From Portibacter lacus (lineage in GTDB: Bacteria; Bacteroidota; Bacteroidia; Chitinophagales; Saprospiraceae): a DNA stretch of 64,000 nucleotides. Made by a program: the position numbers and the translations under genes. Under the pieces are notes generated by a model. That model ran no database searches. It was not told the DNA's origin and worked only from the letters and a program-made list of their open reading frames with translations. Numbering within the stretch: the stretch's first letter is position 1; every line of letters starts with the position of its first letter. Location: contig NZ_JAJNKA010000010.1 in assembly GCF_021533215.1 (NCBI RefSeq), positions 1-64,000 on the forward strand. Direction: 5' to 3'. Positions 55,301-62,027 of this stretch are shown here, in pieces.

Positions 55301-55542
55301 GTCCACAAGAAATAGAGCGGTTAGGGTTAATATTATTAAAATACAGAACGACAGCAATCTCTTATGAGTGGTTAGATCTTCGAGCGCTGATTCTTTATAA
55401 ACAAGGTAAAGTTCAAAAGGCTTTTATAGAACAGCAAGAAATAATAAAAGATGCTACGAATCATGGCATAAAATATCGATCTGCACTGCAACAATTTAAA
55501 GATGAAATTGAAGGCGAGCGTTTACCTAGAATAGATAGATAA
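52318..55542 (+). CDS. Tandemly duplicated CarboxypepD_reg-like secreted protein
   Basis: A protein of about 1074 aa from ATG 52318 (signal peptide ending VICIGQ; an ATG at 52300 adds six residues). It consists of two homologous modules. Each opens with a CarboxypepD_reg sandwich (FEGKIIDAESGAPISFVNV; FIQGKIVNALDSSPIASAYV), then a conserved linker ending LGYDLP, a region with GFYNEE/GFYKEA and DGFFEVFHKY/GGFYEVFYKY, a block YEWEYSGITF/YEWEFKGKTF, a FxTTDxDFN segment, and an alpha-helical tail with FEWLDLKAVALYRKG/YEWLDLRALILYKQG. No TonB barrel is present. I do not recognise the module's function. Confidence 0.75.
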   Translation: MKHFYNLFFLIACLPVICIGQSFEGKIIDAESGAPISFVNVMFQKSNRGTTSNENGQFKILVRDIDIKDTILISHIGYQTRKYAVSDFDHQFKNIKLEFLGYDLPTVTISDLTAKNMVLQALNSIKQNNPQKKSLITGFYNEELIHEDSTVFTYGEGFLETIKHKYDNKPRLSKNIINESDGKTRLVDGFFEVFHKYSFLDGSNQYSFPNITEGGNIPRLLDLLKSPMSFLLKERLDLYEWEYSGITFDGDRIATIISFQPINSKGIYKGEIIIDDDSKAILASKFSIDEQSLNEYNKKDKLVNLLSRDFKVEYKKTGDYYTLQKVNAKSIFEHKYSKEIFHNKINFTTTDRDFNTKKTIEEDEVILANVAMSNYAGASTDSWRNSNSIQRSASIQKALDIATKRNFIPQFYIKEKVGEDSIEWVPVDSDIYKSLSRLEISLEQLEEFPQLEWHEIQSMLLDFIINVKSKDELVRVEKVLLHYKNKARIFEWLDLKAVALYRKGDESNAIKMMKKIKEVASEQDVEYTSVIELILMDSESSQSENHFIQGKIVNALDSSPIASAYVRFSNDNSMSLSNEDGLINVLIENQDDNDTMMISKIGYETKKISISDIGTELGTIPLNFLGYDLPLEDNIENNALETVKTALKSIELNYAQVNHLAKGFYKEAMKKVDGEIFDYAEGRVEIITNSYQKNPSEYSVYPPDYETGIRVIGGFYEVFYKYFVKDSDGLYSMPDIMKGGNVPQINDLLNSEESFLLKSSLKNYEWEFKGKTFNENKEATIITFYPKNEFGYYNGEIVIEDESNTILSAKYVLSGKLLAEMNEEDYWVDLLSRAFQVDYQHTTNGYILSRYSVLSTFKHKFSGEIFNYSLDYVTTDVDFNTNEKITFDDRLESAKKLPSYKGKVSDFYKKYAVIKRSDKVQEALDQAIINRSKNLKSTIIYAKLDSQNLILDYGNLRPEKVIDAESVLSELESAPAEDWRKVRGALLTLILEAKSPQEIERLGLILLKYRTTAISYEWLDLRALILYKQGKVQKAFIEQQEIIKDATNHGIKYRSALQQFKDEIEGERLPRIDR

Positions 55543-55558
55543 TTTTTGAAAAGAAGCT

Positions 55559-58500
55559 CTATTCTCCTTTTATCTGAACATTTTCTTTGACCACTAAAGT
55601 ACCATCATTTAAAATCTGGGTAGCATCTAAATCTTGACCTGGATTCTTATAGAAAAATACATTTTCCAAGGTAAGATTGCCTCGATTCCATATCGCACCT
55701 CCTTCATTATTCGTCCCGCTAATAATATAAAGCCCCTTTATAGAAATGTTCTTAAAAACATTGGCCAGAAAAACCCTTCCTACACTTTCCCCATAAATGG
55801 TAATATTATCAGAAAGCTCGGCATCAATGGTAAGATCTTTATTGATAACGATAACTTGAGATGTTATTCCTATTGTACTGCCCGCTAAGTCTGGATGAAA
55901 ACTAATTGTTGCTCCATTCTCAGCACAATCTATCGCTTCCCGAAGTGATCCACTTCCGGAATCATTGGTGTTGGTTACCAATTTGCAATCTGCAGAAATA
56001 ACCTGGATTACAAAATCCTCAGTCTCTCCATTCGAATAAACATCACATGCACCGAGGTCGGTATTCGCATGATAGCGATGCATACTAATTCTCATTTTCT
56101 TATTCCCTGGACTTGTATTAATGTCAATGGGAATGTCAAATTGCTGAACAGTTGAATTCGGTGAGCTGGAAATAACTCGCTCTGACTGATCCCAGTTCCC
56201 ATCATCATTTAAATCTATCCAGGCATACCAAACTACATTATTGACATCATCTAGAAATCCAGGCGTTAGAGTAATGCTCATGACCTCACCTGCAATAATA
56301 CTGGTACTTTGCTCACATGACCAATCATAGTATCCGCCATTCCAACCCGAAAAATAATTATCGCTACCAATTAACACCTTATCAATCCAATATCTCCATA
56401 CGGATTGTGGATCAGTAGGACAGTAGGTTGACAACACGGTAGTGCTGAAACTTGAGTTCTGATATTCGCTAGTTTCATTACCACATTCAACTTTTATTCG
56501 CATAGTGTATGCTGTACATGGCTCCAGTCCTATTATGTTATATGGAGAAGTAGGATTCGGAATGATGGTCCAGTTGGCTTCATGTTCTCCCTTATATTCA
56601 AGGGTGAAATCTGAGCCGCTGGCGTGTTCCCAATAGATTTTAGCCGACTGATTATCGATTCCTGCTGCATAAAAGTTGTTGGACTTCGGGCAAGCATTGT
56701 TGCTGGATATTTCGATCATATTGGCACCTTGACCATTAGAAATACCGATTAATCGATGATCATCGATAAAAATCATGCTTTTCATAACGCCTCCGAATCC
56801 TTCAAAACTTAACGGTTCCCAATTCATGTTAGGTTTTTTGACAAATAGCTTTTGTGTACGCTGACCAGAAACCCAGAGTTTTTCTATAACGACCAATGTG
56901 CCGTTCGGGCTTGCAGCGATCATGTCAGAAATGTTAGTTGGTGAAGGAATAGTTGACCAAGTTCCATTATCCCACTTGTAAATCAGGTTGTTAGATATGG
57001 TCATGTAAAGAATTCCAGGATTGCTTGGGTCAACGATCATCTGATTGATGGTCGTATTTCCGGCTGGATGCGGTATTAACGTCCATGATGCATCAGACCA
57101 AGAACGATAATACATTTTGTCATTTTTGAAGGTATAAAACACATCGTTACCGTCTTTGATCAATCTATTAAAAGACTCCCATTGTTTAAAAATTCCAGCT
57201 TGGGTAATTCCTTGATCCCACGCTTCCCATGTAGAGCCACCATTAAGAGAACGATAGATTTGATTAGGAAGCCCATTTTGATGAACTCCGACCACAACAT
57301 GGTTGGGATTAGTATCGAGGATTTGTAAATCTTGGAGGACGATGGATCCGGTAAAGAAATTGGTAGTCATGGGCGAAAACCAACTCGCACCACCATTCGT
57401 GGTTTTTCTTAGCTGCCCAGTATTATCAAACTTTTTCCCTACGGTATAGCCAATGTCTGGGTTGGATTTAGCATACCTAGTTGAGGCACTATAATGCAAT
57501 AATAAACCTTTGTAATCCATATCGGAACCACCATTTTGGGTGAAATATTCACCAACATCGGCAACGTTAATCACAAATTTTTCCACATCAATCGGGTGGG
57601 GGCAAGCCCTAAGCGTCACCATAATATGAATGCCTTCAGCGACCCAAGTCCAATCCCATGCTGCATTGTTTTGGAAATCTAATGGGTTAACTTGAGAACA
57701 GATTGAAGTTGCTGCATCTTCAGTTTTGAAGACACCATCCATAAAGGCGGTAGCGGGATTCAGTGGGTGGAAATATATTCCTGCCATTGAATTTCCGTGA
57801 CCTGGTTTAAAATTAGTATCGGCGTAATCGGGGAAAATTAATCGTTGAAAATTACTTCCACCAGTGTATTTTACTTGGTTGTAATTCGCACCACCGTCTA
57901 ATGTTTCTACTAGTCCATTGTTGTTGAATCCATGGTATGCACCGAAATACCAACGGCCACTTTGACTTGGATGTGCTCTGAGGTAGTAGTCGTAACTAGC
58001 ATTAAAAGGCTTTGTTATAGGTGAAAGTTGTTCAGTAGTTAGGTCGTAAACATTAATTCCTTCTTCCCTTGACAAAATAATCTTGTTTGGATTAGCGTCA
58101 AAATCGAAAGCAACCACATTTTCATTATGAATTTGATCAAGTACTCCAGTAGCTGTGTTATATCTCCAAAGTCCTTTTTGGCTGGTCGCGATATTGTTTT
58201 CTTCAACAATGGCTGCTGATATAAAGATCAAGTCGGGGTTTTGAGGATGAAATTTAACGGAAGTGATCCAAGCTTTTTCGAAGGTTGCGGCATGAACTGC
58301 TGTCCACGATGTTCCTCCGTCTGTACTTTTGTGAAAACCACTACTTGCTGTCCAATTCCCATTTTCAAAGCACGTCTGACCACCAACATAAAGCTTCGAT
58401 GATTGACTAGGATGAATGATCAATGTTTCATCGCTCCATCGATAAGCTCCATTTCCAGAAAAATTACTTGGATTGGTGATGCGATTCCAAGTAGTACCTC

Positions 58501-58843
58501 CGTCAGTGGTTTTAAAAATACTCGAGCCATTAATTGCAGGTGCGTTTCCACTGCAATAATACATCGTATTCGGATTGTTGGCATCAATGGCAAAATTTCT
58601 TGCCGTAAAGTTGTGTGGGTTATCTTTAGGGATATTAAGGCTAAAACTCTTCCAAGAATTACCGCCGTCTGTAGATTTATTCAATCCAGCTACATCAGTG
58701 CGATTAAATATGATGTTGGGATCTGTAGGGTGAAAAATTAATCCAGTCACTTTTCCACCACCGTGCATTTCAAGTGGGTTCCAAGTTTGGGCGTTAGACA
58801 TAGAAATTAGACTTAGACAGAAGATTATAAAAAGAAATCTCAT
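55559..58843 (-). CDS. Secreted GH74-like beta-propeller with Fn3, GEVED and beta-helix domains
   Basis: A 1094-aa protein with signal peptide (to ~residue 18). The propeller begins GGGKVTGLIFHPTDPNIIFNR, closely following GH74 xyloglucanase N-termini, and the adjacent RTDVAG aligns with the Asp that acts as base in GH74. Asp-box-like repeats such as LNKSTDGGNSWKSF, IFKTTDGGTTWNRI and IYRSLNGGSTWEAW continue to ~residue 700. An Fn3-like domain, then GEVED (AWIDLNDDGNWDQSERV; CDVYSNGETEDFVI), then a beta-helix (NTNDSGSGSLREAIDCAENG) complete it. Surface polysaccharide binding or hydrolysis is likely; GH74 activity needs confirmation. C-terminus ends VQIKGE. Confidence 0.78.
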   Translation of the reverse strand: MRFLFIIFCLSLISMSNAQTWNPLEMHGGGKVTGLIFHPTDPNIIFNRTDVAGLNKSTDGGNSWKSFSLNIPKDNPHNFTARNFAIDANNPNTMYYCSGNAPAINGSSIFKTTDGGTTWNRITNPSNFSGNGAYRWSDETLIIHPSQSSKLYVGGQTCFENGNWTASSGFHKSTDGGTSWTAVHAATFEKAWITSVKFHPQNPDLIFISAAIVEENNIATSQKGLWRYNTATGVLDQIHNENVVAFDFDANPNKIILSREEGINVYDLTTEQLSPITKPFNASYDYYLRAHPSQSGRWYFGAYHGFNNNGLVETLDGGANYNQVKYTGGSNFQRLIFPDYADTNFKPGHGNSMAGIYFHPLNPATAFMDGVFKTEDAATSICSQVNPLDFQNNAAWDWTWVAEGIHIMVTLRACPHPIDVEKFVINVADVGEYFTQNGGSDMDYKGLLLHYSASTRYAKSNPDIGYTVGKKFDNTGQLRKTTNGGASWFSPMTTNFFTGSIVLQDLQILDTNPNHVVVGVHQNGLPNQIYRSLNGGSTWEAWDQGITQAGIFKQWESFNRLIKDGNDVFYTFKNDKMYYRSWSDASWTLIPHPAGNTTINQMIVDPSNPGILYMTISNNLIYKWDNGTWSTIPSPTNISDMIAASPNGTLVVIEKLWVSGQRTQKLFVKKPNMNWEPLSFEGFGGVMKSMIFIDDHRLIGISNGQGANMIEISSNNACPKSNNFYAAGIDNQSAKIYWEHASGSDFTLEYKGEHEANWTIIPNPTSPYNIIGLEPCTAYTMRIKVECGNETSEYQNSSFSTTVLSTYCPTDPQSVWRYWIDKVLIGSDNYFSGWNGGYYDWSCEQSTSIIAGEVMSITLTPGFLDDVNNVVWYAWIDLNDDGNWDQSERVISSSPNSTVQQFDIPIDINTSPGNKKMRISMHRYHANTDLGACDVYSNGETEDFVIQVISADCKLVTNTNDSGSGSLREAIDCAENGATISFHPDLAGSTIGITSQVIVINKDLTIDAELSDNITIYGESVGRVFLANVFKNISIKGLYIISGTNNEGGAIWNRGNLTLENVFFYKNPGQDLDATQILNDGTLVVKENVQIKGE

Positions 58844-59206
58844 GAACGTTGGGTATAAATGTAAAGTTTAAGTGATTGTTAAGTTAGGTTGTTAAAACCA
58901 TTCATTATCAGTTGAATAGGTAAAAGAATGGAATTAAGGGTTTAATTGCTTGTAAAATGCAGGTTTTAACACTTTATTGTCGGCTATGTCAATGTTTGCA
59001 GCATCCATTTCTATGAATGATTTAAGGAATGGATAGGTAGGAAATTTTGATCTGTAGGAATACTTGGAGTTAGTAAATCAAATTTATAGAATGATTGATT
59101 GATTTGTCAGGAATGCATTAATGTTTTCTTAAATATTCTAAAAAGGAATCTTTTCGATGTTATTAATTATAAATTGAAGTAAAAAAAATAGCAATACTGG
59201 ATTACG
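58844..59206. other. Noncoding divergent gap, nothing recognised
   Basis: About 360 bp between the GH74-like gene (minus) and the single-module CarboxypepD_reg gene (plus). Presumably carries both promoters, but I cannot mark convincing boxes or a hairpin. Confidence 0.4.
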
Positions 59207-60892
59207 ATGAAAATTAGAATTCACCTTATTATCCTTTTTATATTTTCTTCAAATTTAGGCTTGGGGCAGTTGTTTCATGGATCTATTATTGATGCCGGAA
59301 GTGCTCAGCCTGTAGCTTTCTCGAATATTGTATTTCAAGAAAGCCTTAGAGGAACCATGTCGAATGAAATGGGTGAATTTATCATGTTAGTAGATGAATC
59401 AGAGTTAACAGATACGCTTTTATTTTCTAATTTAGGGTATGCAAATCTGAAAATTGCTTATAAGGACATCATTGAGGAAAATGAAATTGTCAAACTCCAT
59501 AAGCTATCGAATAATCAGAATAAGAGAATTATTGGTGAGAAATCAGCAAAAGCAATTGTGAAAAAGGCATTGGATGGCATTGTATTTAATTACCCTCAAG
59601 AAAACCACTTGCTTACTGGTTTTTATAATGAAAAAATGGAGCATGAAGATGGTAGAATTTTTTATTATTGTGAGGGTGTCACAGAAGAGCTAAAGGACAA
59701 GTATTGGAAAAATCCAAGCCTTTTTTATTCGCAAAATTTTAGATTGAAGGAAGGGAAGAGAATAATAGATGGTTTTTACGAAACTTTTTATGGGTTCAAA
59801 GTGGAAGAAAGTGAGAATGTTTATAGAAACCCAGTTGACATAATTGGTGGGTTGAAACCTTTCCATAATGATGTCTTAAAGATGTACAATAGCTTTTTAA
59901 TCAAAGAATATATAAAGCATTATAATTGGAAATTATCTGGTATTACTCTGCATAAAAATCGCTTAGCAAACATCATTACTTTTACACCAAAAAATAAAAA
60001 AGCTTTATATAAAGGTGAAATTTTTATAGACGCAAAGAATTATGCCATTTTGTATTCTAAATTTGAATTAGCTGATCACTTACTTTCAAATATTAACAAA
60101 GAGAATTATTGGTTTGAATTTAAATCGATGGTTATTGAGGTAGATTATAGAAAAGTAAATTTTGTACATATTTTAGGAAGTGTAAAAATACGTACAACTT
60201 ATCAACAAAAAATTACTGGGGAAACTTTTAATTCCTGCATGAATTATGTTACTACAAACTGTTCCTTTAAGAATGAAGACATCATCAATTTCACCGATGG
60301 ACCTGTAATTCGCAATAACGATTATCCAATTAATGAAGATCGAATCGTCAAGTTTTCAGAAGGAATTTATTATGTGGAAAAAAAGAATCTTGTTTATACA
60401 GGAGAAGGTTCAAATTACTGGAATAATCATAATACTATCCAGAGAGCAGATAGAGTGCAACAGGCTTTAAATCATTCATTAGGAAATAGGAAGCAAAATA
60501 TACAGCCAATTCAGATGTATGTTAGTTTAGAGAGTTCAACGCCTGTAATTGATTATGGTCAAATCTATTCAGAGAAAGTTGTGGATTTTTATAAAACACT
60601 CAGTCATTTAGATTCGTCTCTGACCAAGGATTGGAGGAAAGACCGAGGAATACTATTAAGTTTAATTCTTGAAGCTACAGATTCGAACGATTTAGATAGG
60701 GTAAGAGAAGTGCTAAAATCTTATCGTCAGAATGCGATCACATACGAATGGGAAGATCTGCAATCATTAATATTGTTTAAAAAAGGAAGTGAACAAAAAG
60801 CATTAAGTGAACAACAAAATATAACGCTAGCAGCGGGCATTAGAGGTATACTTTATCGGACAACACTGCAAATTTATAGGGATAAGCTGTAA
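59207..60892 (+). CDS. Single-module CarboxypepD_reg-like paralogue
   Basis: A 561-aa exported protein (signal peptide ending LGLGQ) equivalent to one module of the 1074-aa protein encoded at 52318. The CarboxypepD_reg domain reads LFHGSIIDAGSAQPVAFSNI; LTGFYNEKMEHEDGRIFYY, GFYETFYGF, YNWKLSGITLHKN, MNYVTTNCSFKNED and DWRKDRGILLSLILEA follow in the same order as in that protein. Its C-terminal half is closer to module 2 (DWRKVRGALLTLILEA). It is not a TonB-dependent receptor. Role unknown; exported by the Sec system. Confidence 0.75.
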   Translation: MKIRIHLIILFIFSSNLGLGQLFHGSIIDAGSAQPVAFSNIVFQESLRGTMSNEMGEFIMLVDESELTDTLLFSNLGYANLKIAYKDIIEENEIVKLHKLSNNQNKRIIGEKSAKAIVKKALDGIVFNYPQENHLLTGFYNEKMEHEDGRIFYYCEGVTEELKDKYWKNPSLFYSQNFRLKEGKRIIDGFYETFYGFKVEESENVYRNPVDIIGGLKPFHNDVLKMYNSFLIKEYIKHYNWKLSGITLHKNRLANIITFTPKNKKALYKGEIFIDAKNYAILYSKFELADHLLSNINKENYWFEFKSMVIEVDYRKVNFVHILGSVKIRTTYQQKITGETFNSCMNYVTTNCSFKNEDIINFTDGPVIRNNDYPINEDRIVKFSEGIYYVEKKNLVYTGEGSNYWNNHNTIQRADRVQQALNHSLGNRKQNIQPIQMYVSLESSTPVIDYGQIYSEKVVDFYKTLSHLDSSLTKDWRKDRGILLSLILEATDSNDLDRVREVLKSYRQNAITYEWEDLQSLILFKKGSEQKALSEQQNITLAAGIRGILYRTTLQIYRDKL

Positions 60893-60898
60893 CAATTT

Positions 60899-60927
60899 CA
60901 TAGCCTGACCTCCAGTCAGATGCTATG
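60899..60927. terminator. Convergent hairpin after paralogue gene
   Basis: CATAGC-CTGAC (60899-60909) pairs with GTCAG (60915-60919) and GCTATG (60922-60927) with a two-base bulge. No T-run follows, so a terminator role is uncertain; it resembles small dispersed palindromes. Confidence 0.45.
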
Positions 60928-61061
60928 AATATTGTGGGTTATTGTTAGGAATTCATCAATCAAAATCAGAATTTAATCTGACACTTTTGCTATTGTTTCA
61001 ACCTACAATGATAGGCTCCTTAAAGGTGATACTATCACGTGGAGTTGAACCATTTTACATT

Positions 61062-62027
61062 CTATTCTCTAGAATGCATATTAGATTCCAAAGTATAGCT
61101 TCCATCTTTTAATGCCTTAATTTCATAGTAAAAAGCAGTTGGCGCAATGTAACCATCCACTTCTCGCGGTCCTTGCGTATCCACTTGTAGATTGTAGAAT
61201 CTAATTCTTCCTTGATATTCAGCAACAGCATAATTCCCCTTAGCAAACCAAATTAAGCGATCGACAAGATGCTGATCTAATCCATCCAATAAATTTGATT
61301 GCCGCGGGATTTTGACAAGGGAAGGCAACTCTTTATAATAGGAATATTCTCCAAGATAAAGTGTATCTCCAGAGGTAACTATTGTTCGCCAATTCAAATT
61401 ACCGATTCCTATCGGAACACTTAAAATCTGATCTGCATTTACCGCTATTTCTTCAAGTTGTTTATCAACCTGAAGTTCTACATTTCGCTTGTTTGCCAAT
61501 GTGAAAAGCAAATAGGATGTGCTGATGATGAGCCCAAGAATATTTGCATACCTTCGTTTCTTCGAGCTATTTTTAAATAAGGTAATCGATAGAATTGTTC
61601 CTATAACTAATGACAGCGTATAAATAGGATCAACAACATTAACACTATCAAAACCCACCCTTAAGTTACTGAAAGGACTAAATAATTGAGTTCCATAAGT
61701 TGTAAATGCATCTAGTAATCCATGGGTAAACAAACACAGAAAACTAAAGCCAATCAATTTCCACACCCGCACATCGTGAAAGAATTTCATCCTCGAAAGC
61801 AGATATCCAACCAGCAAAGCTGCTATTATACTAAATAAGATTGAGTGACTGAAACCTCTATGCACATTCATTTTTGTGAACGTATCAAAGAATGGACTCA
61901 GCAGCACATCTAAGTCTGGTATCGTCGCAATTAAACCGCCAGCTAATGCTGCTTTGCTCCCTTTTTGCCTACCTAAACTGGCTTCTCCGATCGCTGCACC
62001 TAATGCAAATTGTGTAACACTATCCAC
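61062..62027 (-). CDS. YdjM family metal-dependent hydrolase-like membrane protein
   Basis: A 321-aa inner-membrane protein of the YdjM/DUF457 family. It starts with GTG at 62027, which gives MDSVTQFALGAAIGEASLGR, matching the canonical family N-terminus (MDSLTQ...LGAA.GEA.LG). IATIPDLDVLLSPF, VHRGFSHSILF and FTHGLLDAFTTYG carry the conserved Asp and His of the predicted metal site; several transmembrane helices follow. Its start overlaps the stop of copA by one base (TAGTG), indicating translational coupling. Link to copper is not established. Confidence 0.85.
   Translation of the reverse strand: MDSVTQFALGAAIGEASLGRQKGSKAALAGGLIATIPDLDVLLSPFFDTFTKMNVHRGFSHSILFSIIAALLVGYLLSRMKFFHDVRVWKLIGFSFLCLFTHGLLDAFTTYGTQLFSPFSNLRVGFDSVNVVDPIYTLSLVIGTILSITLFKNSSKKRRYANILGLIISTSYLLFTLANKRNVELQVDKQLEEIAVNADQILSVPIGIGNLNWRTIVTSGDTLYLGEYSYYKELPSLVKIPRQSNLLDGLDQHLVDRLIWFAKGNYAVAEYQGRIRFYNLQVDTQGPREVDGYIAPTAFYYEIKALKDGSYTLESNMHSRE

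Noticed and set aside
52318-60892. SusC/TonB-dependent receptor pair
   Set aside because: CarboxypepD_reg domains suggested it, but no plug or barrel is present in any of the three modules.
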